Shown piece after piece: positions 6,428 to 18,400 of a DNA stretch of 33,554 nucleotides; within the stretch, counting starts at the first letter, position 1, and the number at the start of each line of letters is the position of its first letter. The translations under genes were made by a program, and so were the position numbers. This stretch comes from Candidatus Omnitrophota bacterium (GTDB taxonomy: Bacteria; Omnitrophota; Omnitrophia; Omnitrophales; Omnitrophaceae), in contig JAKQXH010000082.1 of assembly GCA_029561555.1 (NCBI GenBank), positions 1-33,554 on the forward strand, read 5' to 3'. The notes under the pieces are model-generated. The model was not told the origin of the DNA and made no database searches. It saw only the letters and a program-made list of their open reading frames with translations.

Positions 6428-9400
6428 TTATGCGGCCGCGGCAACCTTCTCGGCCGCTTTGATGGCCTCCGTCAGAGCATTGACTTTTATCGTCAACACA
6501 CCGTTCTCAAGCGAAAACAAATCCGAAAATTCCTGCGGAAAATATTTCCCGAGAAACGCCTTCAGGGATTCTTCGCTCTGAAGGATCTCTTTGGGTTCCT
6601 TCAGAAGAGCCACGGCGACGACAACCGCGGCGGCAGACCAAAGATAAGCCTTTTTCAGGTTCTGGGCAACCGCTTCAGGATCCGCGGCAACCACGGGGAG
6701 CCCTTTCCCGTAGGAATCAGCCGGGAACACGTCCCGATTGGCGGTCAGCACACCGAGATTCTGTCCCGCGATATCCTGAATCCCCGAAAGAACGGCCTCC
6801 GGGCTATTTCGTTTGTCCTTCATATTGACAAGCCTCGTAACCACCGTCCCAAGTCCCCTCCAATCCGGCATCCGGACATGCTGGCTCCGTCCATGGAACA
6901 GAAACAGCATCCCGATCAATCCCTGAATCTGAGAAAGGACATCCCGGATATCTTCTTCATCGCCGTCACGAAACGAAAGCGCCAAATTCACCTGGGTCCG
7001 TCCATAATCCCGGAGCATGGCATCCATTCCCTGCTGAATCCGCGCTAAATAATGCGCGACCGCTTCCGGACTGATATCCGGATTTCCTTCCAATCCCGCC
7101 GCAAGAGCCTTAACCGAAGCCGTCCCGCCAAATACGGCAAGCCGCACATTCAAAACCAGTCTCGAAAAATCCTCCTCAGAATAAGCGGCCCCGGTCTCTT
7201 CGCTCCATTGATCCGCTAAACGGCCGAGAGCTTCCTCAAACGCATCCGAAAAAACCGCCGTCAGCAATTCTTCCGCTTCGGGATATCGCCCGTCCAAAAC
7301 CCTCCCGAATTTCTTAACATCCGCGATCATACTTTCCCGGATATTCTCAAATCTTGCCCTGACCGTCCCAAGCAGAAACTCATGGATTTCATCCACGGAT
7401 TCCATCGCCTGAATCTTCTCACTCAACTCCCCGGCCGGAATTCCGGTCAACTGCGTCAGGAAATTATCTTCCCCAACCGATCGAATCACTCCTGAAACAG
7501 ACTCGCCCAAGGAAAGCCCTTCAGCAGCAACAATGACTTCTCTCGTGTCAAAATACTGATCGAAATTCCTCTCCATTTCTTCAAAATAGCTCATGTCATT
7601 CAAATCCACACTCCAATCCATCGTAGATTTAGGGATATAGAATCGCACAATCCATTTATTGCTTTCCAAAGTTTCAATGATCACATGTGCAAGCCGGCGG
7701 TCCGCATGAGCGCAATCCGCGACGGCGGCGCGAATATCACCCGCATGCATTCCCTTTTGTCCCTCAACGGGCGCCACGCCCTGAGTGAGGGGGTGAGAAT
7801 GCCCTTTGGCAAAGAGCCCCTTCCCCCCACCGCCCAACCATCGACTCACCGTATCGCCGAAGCCGAAGGCAAGATCCTCTCGCAGCTCCTTCGTTAATAA
7901 TCCTACGGCTTTATTCCAAATAATTCCCGAATCGGTTATCGAGGCTTCAAATCTTCTCCGCCCTATTTCCAGAGGTACGAACATCGCTTCCCCGCCTTTT
8001 GCTTCAAATCTGAACTGGGTTTCGGCTACAAAATACTCTCGCCCGAGATCCTCCTCCGTAATACCGTAAGGCAGCCATCCCTGACGGGAACAGTACGCAA
8101 TCAAATTTTGGTCACCTTCTTCCGTTTTGATTTTGATATTTTCCAAAGTCGCAGTTAAAGGATCAAAATCATTGCCGAGAGGAAATTCACCTATTAGCGC
8201 ACCGCTCTCACCCGAAATCTCGCACTTTTTCTGATGCGGCAATATCCTGATTTGGAACGCTTGACGGGCGGGTTCTCCTTCCGTCAAGCCACGCTCGTCA
8301 AACACATCAAAAGTAAATTCGTCGGCATCAAAAAATAACCCCTCCTCCGCCAGCATAATCCGCCGCAGAAAAGACAGGATTTCCTCTCCGCTCATTGAAA
8401 TATCAGCTCCCAGAATTTCCTTTCCGGTTTCCCGGAAAGCCCGGCCCAGTTCCTCTTTGGAGCGGTCCGAGATATTTACATTCAAAAACTTCTCCTTTCC
8501 AAGCCAAGCCCCCAACAGTTCCTTGCTCTGCATTCTCTGACCGGCTTCAAAAGCTCTTTCCCGCGCACGACTTTCCAAAGCAAGCCGCATAGTGGGAGAA
8601 AAATCACCCGGCTTGCGAATCAAACCGGGATCTCGAAATCCTGCCTCAAAAACCGTGTCTCTGACGGTAGGTTTCAAAAGCAGAGTAGGCAAAGAAAGCG
8701 GTTCAAACACATATTCTTTAAATTCGTCCGAAATCCCGGGTTTTGCCGGCTCAGGCGTAACATCCTCATCTCCCAGGGAAGCCCTTTCTACGGTCACTCC
8801 CGTCACTTTGCCAAGCGACTGGGCAGATACGCCATCCCCTGAAACTGACGGACCCCATTCGATCAAACGAAGAAAAGGATTTTCGCCCGAAGCGTCCAAC
8901 GCCTTGGAAACCTCCGATAGTTCCCGGTATCCAATTCCAACCTCATCTAATATTGCGGATTTTTTCCTGCCTTTGAAATCACCTTTCTTGAGCAAATCGT
9001 ACTTTTTCTGAAAATCATGGTACAAATCATCCCGCCCCGTTAAATAAGCGACCTCCATCATTTTTTTAACGTGATCAAGTATCAGAGGTTCAATAAAAAC
9101 TTCCTGGCTCGCGACCATGCTTAGCGGCATCATCAACTGGCTCCCCGGCATCGTCCTTCTTACAATGAATCCCTCTCGGGCATCCGCGAGACGGTTTTTA
9201 CAATAACGAATCCCCTCCCGGATAATATTTTCAGCTCCTATTTCCGATAAAACACGATTCAATTCGGCTGTCGTTCCGTAAAAAACATCTCCCAGCCGGT
9301 ACCCGACCGGCACATGGCTCTGCCGGTATGAAAGCTCGGAATATTCGCCGGTGAAAACATGCAGTTCATATTTCCGGACCGGCGTCACGACCCAATTCCC

Positions 9401-12400
9401 GCCGCCCCCTTCTTTCCCGAGCTTTTCAGCCAGCAGCATCGAAAATCGACGGGCAATTTGACTCCCATCAACCGCCTTGGTGCCAGAATAAATACAAAAG
9501 TCAAAATCCCCGATCCTTTCCCAATCCAAAGTTCCGTCCTCTTTAAAAAGATAAGTAAGAGAGCCCGTCACCGCGACCAGGGGTTTTTCTCCAAGGACTT
9601 CCTCCGCGGCCTCCTTCATCAGACGGACCAAATTCAGCCCTTCGGCCTTCTCACCGAACATCCGGACCGGAAGATCATAATTTTCTATCGGAACGTGATT
9701 CCGGTACCGGATTTTTCCCGATTCCCGATCAACCAAAATTGGGCCGACTCCCGGATCTTCGCCCAATGACGAGCCCTCAACTTCAGGAGTCCTAAGATAA
9801 ATGCGGGTTTCAGTGCTCGGAGGGATTCCGACCCGAAAAGCCTCCGATCGAATAGCTGCTTGTGCTTTAAACACTTTGTACGTCTCCATAAACTGATTGA
9901 GACGCACGGTTTCTTCAGATAATCTGGCTTCTTCCGCATCAGGATCAATTTCCCCGAACTCCGCTCGAAGCGAATCCAATGTCTTCAGAGCATATGGATC
10001 CATTCTCTCACGCCCTGATTGTTTTTCCCTCGCCAGAAGAACCTTATACCTCTCAAGATCTCCCCGTATTTGATAAAGATGATCCAATTCCTTCTGAACC
10101 TCTCCGGCTTTTTGTGCAAAAAGCTTCGAAATCAGCAAATAAGATTCCCCGTACGGTAAAGACCGAATCTCCTCAGGAGCGAAACCGATGTACCGGGCCA
10201 ATGCTTCAAAATCAAGATCCGTTTTCTTTTCTGCCGAACGGGCAAGATTTTCAGGTGAAAAATAATATTGTTCCAAATCTTCATTGGTCATCTCGCCATT
10301 TTCCCTGAGATACGCCTCGGCATCTTCCGGCGTTTCAATCAGCCGAATAGAGATGGACGGATACAAATTTCTTAATTCCTCCGCGCTCGCCCTATCAAAC
10401 GCAAGAATTTCCTCCAAATAATCGCTCGTAAGAGGGATCTCAACGGTTCCTCCCTGAGAATCAAAAATCATTACCTCATTGACCAATCCAAACTGCCAAC
10501 CGGAACCCGTTCGGAAATCTCTGTCTACCGCTTCTTTATTAAATCTTAAAACCGCTCCCTTTCCCGCCCTTCCGTGCCATTCAGCTAAACCGGGATCCTG
10601 CGATGCCCAGAGATAATTCTTCCCTTTGTCTGTCTTAAGTCCACCGTCCGATTTACCGCCTGTCAACACCCCTCCGCTCATCGCGACATCTCTTAAAATT
10701 GGTATTTTCTTTCCCGAATAATAGGCTTTTTCGCGTCCTGCCGGAATCGGATAGGCACTTCCCTCGCCTTGAAGATAACGTCTAAAACGGAGCTTTCGCA
10801 TGCTTTCCTCTATTGAATCCGCCCTTAAGGGGGCTGAGAAGGCGCCGGTATTACTTATAGATTCCAATGCAACTGCCAAAAGACGGCTCAGGTCAGTTTG
10901 AAACCCTTCGCTCAGCACGCTGTATTTCGGAAGGCCTATCTCCAAAGCTGAGCCATCCTGTGATTTATCAACGTAATAATAATCACCGACAGAAATACGG
11001 ACATGCCCGCTTTTAATCCCATAGCGGTTAGCCAATACTCTTAACGCGTCGATCGGGCGAATCAGAAAATAAACGGCACCGGGACGGGATTTTTCCAAAC
11101 CGATTTCCGTCAGCATGGCCTCCGCCCTTTCTTTGTAAAATGCCGGAACATCCACAACCACCCCTTCCATCTCAATCGATTCCAGCGGCCCCAATTGCGA
11201 AAGCCGATCTTCTCCTAAAGACCCCGCGCTGGGCGGAATCCGTCCTCGCGACACCAGTTCGCCGTAAGCATCGTCAAGAATTTTGTCAAATGCCTCAATC
11301 CCCTTCACCTTATCCAAAGCCTCAAAAACGGCCCCTTTCTTCACCAACTCCGGGAACACATTTTGAATCGGATCATTTCCCGCACTCCAGATGACTGTCA
11401 AAGGCCGCACGTCTTCCGGTATTTCCTGAAGCATTTCCACAATCCAGGCCCCCGCCCCTCCTCTACCTGTTTCTTCAATCAACGTTCCAAAATCGGCAAG
11501 AACAAGATCAAATATCTCATCCGCGTCTCCGCTCGCAATCCTGCTGTTGATTTCATCAAGCGCCTCTTTCCCATAATGAGCAACCGTTACCTCTGCTTCA
11601 CCTCCTCTTGTTCTTGCCCATGCCCGAGCTCTGATTTCATAAAGCCGCTTGAGGCTCATTTCATCTTCCAGGATCATAACCCGAAGCAACGGCCTGTTCG
11701 TTCCATCCCCAAGCGATTGAGCCCTTCCCCTTTTTGATTCCGCAATCAACGCATCAAAATCAATTTCGACAACGCGGCGGCTGATAACTTTTACGGGAAT
11801 CGTATCCCGCGGCTTGGACAATATCCTAAGCGCGCGAATCAATTGAACGAGGAATTTTTTAACGCTGCGATTAATGACTCGAAAATCCGCCCTTATAATT
11901 TTCTTCTCGGCGGAATGCCTTTCAATATGATGGGAAAACCCCCCTATTACCGATAAAATATTTACCAGACGGTCCTCCATCATGTGATGAAGAATAAACC
12001 AAGGGACATTGACCGAAGCATTATTGAGATCCGTCCCCGGCTGAGCGCTCCAATTCAGAGACAGATAGTCCTCCAACCGTTCGCTTTCCGCAATTGCCTG
12101 AGCAATCGCTTCGGCCCTTTCAAAAATTCGTCGGGCCGAATCTTCCGAAAGAGAAGGACTTTGATCTTTTGCAAATTCAGTTCGCATGTCTTCGCGGAAA
12201 TGTTCAACGTGAGGGTGCAATAAGCCGACAATCTCGGTCAGCATCTTGCAAAGTGCCTTGGCCTCAGCAGAAAACCAGGATCCAACCGGCAGAGAGATAT
12301 CCTTTTGCATTGATTCTTCCAAACTCTCACCGGCAGGGACCTCAATCCCTGCAAGCTTTAAAAGCTCGTCATACGGTTTAAGCGCCAATTCCTGGGCAAG

Positions 12401-15400
12401 GTTTTGAGAAGAACCCGTCTCTCCTAGATCACCCAAAGACGCCCCTGTTGGACCCGGAAGGCCGGATAAAACAATCCGAGCGTGTTTACGCGCCTGATCC
12501 GCCCATTCGGTTAATTTTTGCGGAATCAGAGACTCACCCGTTTTCATTCTTTGCGCATGGCTTCCCTGACTCGCAACGATAATCCTTCCGCCTTCGACAA
12601 TCTTGGTTCCGCCGTATGCCATATGCCCAACCGTAATCGTCGACACACCCATATCATCTGCAAAGCCATCCGGATCCCTTACACGATCTTCCCATTGCCT
12701 TACCCAAAGCGGAGACCAATTTGGATTCATCAGCCACTTAAAAACCTCGGCATCGGGATCTCCCCGGCGGAAAGCCTCCGTCAGGTCTTCTTCCAATTTT
12801 GCCAACGCGGCCAGCCCCCGGAAGCCTTTGTAAGCCAAAAGAGAATTCCCTTCTTCATCCACCGGAACACCGGCATGCACATAAAATCTTCCCAGCTGAT
12901 CCAGGTGATAAAGCCTGAGATTTGCTTTCATCCAGTCGGCCATTTCCCTGAGGCGTTCATTCCGGCGGACCGCGGAAAATAAATCAGCCGCCATCTTCTG
13001 GAAAGCACGGTCATGTTTGTAAGCGTAGAAGATCTGATGATAAAAATCCTTTTCACGATTCTTGACGGCTTCCGTCTGAAACTGCGTAGCCGGATCGCGC
13101 AGACTGATGCTACCTTCTTTTAAAACATTGATCCCGCCGTTTCCGAGCCATTGCAAAAATTCATGCCCGTCTCCCATCATTGCCATGAGAAACATCAAAT
13201 CGTGATTTCCCATAAGAGGGACAACGGTTCTTGCGATCCCCTCAACTTCTTTTCCCCTCCCTTCATACTCCCTCAGAAGGCGATAGACATAGAAACTCAG
13301 ATTTCCGCGGTCCATGTAATCGCCCAAAGCGACCGCTTCCGTAATTCCCCTGGCCCATAATTCTTTCAGCATTTGATCAAACTCGAAAAAGTCCCCGTGA
13401 ACATCGGCCACCACGTCATCTGCGGGAATCAAATCCGTATCGTTATCCGTAAAACTCTTCAGCAATCCATAAAGCCTGGAGAACCCGTATAAACGACTCC
13501 CCTCGGCCCCCAAAGATTTTCCTTCTTTGACTTCGCCGGCAAACCCGTCTTTACTGTTTTCCGTTTCAACCATCAATTCAAAAACAGCATTGAGAAATGC
13601 TGCTTTCCCGATTCTCCAACTTTGCACGGTCTGCCGCGCATCTTCGCCCCCTTGAGTTCTAAAACCGGCACCGATAAGAAACGTGTTATTCTGACCGCTC
13701 CGTTTACCCTCCAGATAAGCTTCCACATCCGATCTTGGATATCCGAATAAAATCCCGGCAAGCGCATCGCGATGAGTCCGGGAATTGGTAAAAAGTCCCG
13801 AAACCAATTCATTCAATTCGCTTCTTAAGCTCTCAATAGAATCTTCTCCGCCCTCCAATTTTCGCCATTTTTCAAGAAACGAATTCATTTGCCCGATTAG
13901 ATTGTCATCTTGAATGTATTGCCGAAGAAATTCGGCATGCGCCGCAATCGTCTCCGCCATTTTGGGCAGATGATAAACAAATACTTCGCCCCCATCCCAG
14001 AAATAACCATCGCCAATCATCTGCTGAGGGTCCTGCGCCTGAGAAACGAACCATTCCACATGAAGGACCTCTTTAAGCCTTCGGTTCATCAACCGTCCCT
14101 GTGTGTCGAGCGTCAAAGAAGGGAAAAACCCTCCGGGAGTCGAGGGAAAATCCCTTGCTTCTCCTTCCGGTGTCAGCATGAAATTCTTTCCGAACTCCAA
14201 GGCAGGTTTCGATCCGCTCAAAGTGGAAAGCAGAAAATTAAGATGCGCATTATTTAATTCAAAGCCTTCGAGTTTCTGTCCGTTTGCCGTCATCTCGTAA
14301 GCCCGCTCATAAAATCCGGGCGAGAAATCATCCAACTCGTCCGAAAAAACCATTCCCAAATCCCCGAAAAGGTTTTTCAGATCTCTCCCGTAAACTGCGC
14401 GCAGGCGGGAAATAATTTCTTGCTTCCGGGCATCGATTTCGGCATAGACGGCCTCATCCCCCAAAGAAGACGCTTTTTCCGTAACCTCAAAAAACCTTGA
14501 CAGGTCCCTCCGGAGGGTTTTTTCATCCGTTTTCAGCCGGGAAATAGCCTGGCGGCAAACCCGATCCGCTTCCAGCTCATCAAATTGTGTCCGGTTGTAC
14601 ACATCTAAAAGTTCCCGGAAATCGCTTTCAACTCCTCTCAGGGCGGCGATTTCATATAACCGTTTAACCATCTCAAGTTTCCGATTTTTCAAGCCGGTAT
14701 ACCCTTCGGATTCCGTCGCCAACGCGTCAGCTAATTTACTCCGATAATAAGGAATCGCATTGACGAGCAGCCCGTTGGGATCCCCGCTGCGCATTTTAAC
14801 TTCAGCCGAAGAAATCCTATTCAAGTTGGAAATGTCTCCATAAAAAATTTGCCCCGGCCGGAACCGGTCCCATTCATTCCCCGCCCCGAACAACGAATTC
14901 CTTTCGGCAAAAAACAGGCTCACGGGATATCCATGACCGGTTGTCCGGTCATAAATCGTGTTTAATTCCTCCGCGGTCCCTTCCGCCCTGTTCCCCAGCG
15001 CTGCCTGCAATTTCGTCAAGAAACCGTCCAGAATTTCTTTCTGAATTGAAGCATTTAGCATTTCTTTCGTGTGCAAACGCAGATCGATATCATCAATCCT
15101 GCCCCAGTCAGGAAGGCCCGTTTCGTCTAAAAGATAAGTGGTGGAACCTATCGCGGAAACCAGCGGAGTTTCGCTTATCCCATGCCGTCCGAACACTTCT
15201 CCGGCCGTTTCAAATAACAACCGGAGAGGATTCACCGCTCTGCCGTCAGCACTCCCGAATTTTTCCGCAGGCAGATTCAAAATATTGACAGCGCGTGGAT
15301 TCCGGTAAGTCACATCACCTCTCTCATCAATCAGTATTTTCCCAATTTCCGGTTCAAACTCCGTTCCCAACGACCGGGCCTCAGATTGCATTTTCTCCAG

Positions 15401-18400
15401 AAAAGCATTCCTCGTAATCAAAGATGTCAGATAAGCCCGAATCTGATCTTCCGCCGACAATGCCGCAGGGATCAAATCCGTTCCGGTTTCAAATTGTTCC
15501 CACCTGACACCCGCACTTTGAAATATTTCCACCAAATGAGTCAGCGAAAACGGAACGGTATCGCCCTCCAACGTCGGCCCATGAGGGACATCTCCCCATT
15601 CGTCTTCCCATCGTCCCGACAAAAGAACAATCCGGACGGATTTATTCTTCGCCTGCAAATCTCTCACCATTTCCCGTTGAGATTCCGTCAACTCATTGAA
15701 ACGAGGGTCTGTTTCCCGCAATTGTTTTAAATATTCCAAAGTACCGTATAGAAGCCAAGGCTGGGACGCCGTCACGCCCACATCGGGAATAACGATCCGG
15801 TCATTTTCTCTCAGATTGGAATCATAAAAACCTTCGAACAATGCCACCGCCCGTAGAAAAAAACGGTTCCCCAGGATTTCCTCCCGCAAAACAGCGTCCA
15901 ATTCCGGGTTTGGATTGCCAAAGAGATTGAGATGCTCTCTTTCCAGCCGCTCATTCTGAATAGACCTCTCTTCAAATTCTTTTCTTAAAAGCCCGGCAAA
16001 AACCGCTTCAAAACTCTCGCCTGTTTCCATTGCAATCTTTTGTGCCTTTTTAACAATTTGAAACATGACCGAATTTAAAAGAGAATTATCCGAAAACTGA
16101 AACTGACGTCTCGTCTGAGTTTCTTCATTCACAATTTTCGTGTATTCTCCGGGACCGATTACGGCTTCACGGGTCGCATAAAGCACTCTCGCTTCTTCCG
16201 GCGACATCATTTTAGTCCGGCTCAGATAGAAATAACCCGCTTCGCGGCCGGGATGCAACAAATCAAACGCCAGTTTTAATTTCTCGGCATCCATGCCAAT
16301 CATGACGGCCTTTTCATCATCCCGGACGGCTATTCGGGACAGGACACCATAAAGCGCGGCGGCCTGCCCGTGGAAATAATCGTAAAGCCCATTAAAACCA
16401 AAACGGCCAAAACCCAACTCACGGCTGAATCTCTCCAAAAATTCCGTCAGCATTCTTTCTTCCGCTCCGAATATTCTCAGCTTCCGGGCCAGCGCTTCAA
16501 TGATTCCCTCGCGGGAAAGAATCTTTCTTGAAGCCCTCAATTCAGCCGATTGGAAATACATAAAACCGGAAATCCCCCGCTCACCATAATTCCGGTTTAG
16601 AATGTTGGTACTGATGGGCGCGATGAGGGAATCCTCCACTACAGGATTTCCCACGATACCCATCCTTTTAAGCCTTGCATAGGCCTTCGAAAAATAAATT
16701 CGGAGAAAAACGCGCGAAAATTCCATCGGATGACGGGCCATATAATTCACCTGTCCCCACACGCGTCGTCGCGTTTCAGAAATCCGGTCCCAAAAGCCCG
16801 CTCCAAACCTCTTGGCGGCCGAAAACGTTCGTTCCAGCAGACTTTTGCCTTCCCTCGAATTTCCCAGCGATGAAGCCGAAACGGCTGCAGCCCGATCGGG
16901 TCCGAAAGGCCCGGAAATCTTCTCGAGTCCCTCGGACAATTCGGAAGATAGAGCACCCTCGCGAACAGGCTCCGCTCCCTCAGATCTTATGCCCGGCAAT
17001 CGCACTCCGCCCCATTCCGCGACCGCCCCCAGCAAGCCGAACCCTGCCGGAGGACTAGCCCTGACCTGAACCCGGGCCGGGTTTCCAACCGCCAGCAATT
17101 CATCTTGCGTAAGATCGACTCTGGGAACCGTAAGATCCCGAATCTCATAAGTTCTGGCACCGACCGTCTGATCGCCAAGATCATGATAAAAAACCTGCAC
17201 ACCTTGTTCCGTCTGCATTTTCTGCAGAGCAGAAACGTCCACCTTATCTAATGAGCGCCCGGTCGCAAGAGACAACGCAACCGCATTGCCGGCCGCCTGG
17301 CCGAGCATCGCTTTCGCGGGCTCCATTCGCGCAATCGCATACATGTCACGATCCGTCGAAACAGCCTCCGTAACCAGCAAATCGGGAATCCCAGAGGGAG
17401 ACAACGCGTCATAGGGCATTTCGATGATGGGCGTCCCCCTGCGATCTTTTCCGGGAGTCGCATGCCAAAACCCGCCTCTCATATTTCCGCCCCGGTCCAC
17501 ATAGGCATGATGAGCGTCTGCCATATAGCTGAAAGTCATCACGGAATGTTCTTCGGGGACCTCCAAAACACGTTTCATTTCCCTAAAAGACATTGCCCCG
17601 GCAATGGGCTGGCTGGATTGATAAGTCGTATTGCCTTTGATTCGGACCCCCTCTCGCAAATAAACCGTCCGAGAATCCGAATCCCCCTGTTGATGAACTT
17701 CGCCGAGTCCGATAGGGTCCCCCATAACCTCCTGATGATATCTCAGCCAATTCAACGAATTCGAAAACGCTCTTTGCGTAATCTCGGGTCTTTTCTCGGG
17801 ATAGTAAATGTAGTCATGAACATCCTGCGGATTCAAATAATCCGTACCGACAAAAACTTTCGCACCGTTCGGCAGCGTCACGATATCCTGATTTTCATTC
17901 AACTCATAATAGCCGCCTCCGAGAACACCGCTCTGGTATGCCCACGTCGATCTCCAGGACGGGAATTTTCCCCTCGCCCTTAACTGATCCGCCGCTGCTT
18001 TAAAATTTTGCCATTGGGCGGCAGCTCCGGAAGATTCATAATACGGATGATTCACGGCTCTCGCCGCCTGAGGAATCTCTCCTTGATATTCTCTGAGTGT
18101 TAGAAGCGGAGACAAAGCCTGCGTTGCGGTGCGATAGTGATTTTCTTCCGTCGGCGCAGGAGGGATACCGGTTTGATCAGAATAGTAAGCGGAATCATCC
18201 CCCAAACGGTATTGAACGCCGCATTTCCGGGCAAGATCCGCCGAAGGGGTCGCATCCACGAAAGTCCGCCCGGAAATTCTCATCGGTACCTTCCCGCCAA
18301 GAACAATTACCCGGGGAGCATTTTCCGATTGGATCACCGACTCCACATAACTGCCCCGGATCAAAATGATGGGAGGCCCGCCGAGCCCATTCGCGCGGCT

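Noticed and set aside
6425..7048. 207-codon plus-strand frame at the 3' end of the giant gene
   Set aside because: Antisense shadow; it begins inside the convergent overlap zone and has no ribosome-binding site or motif.
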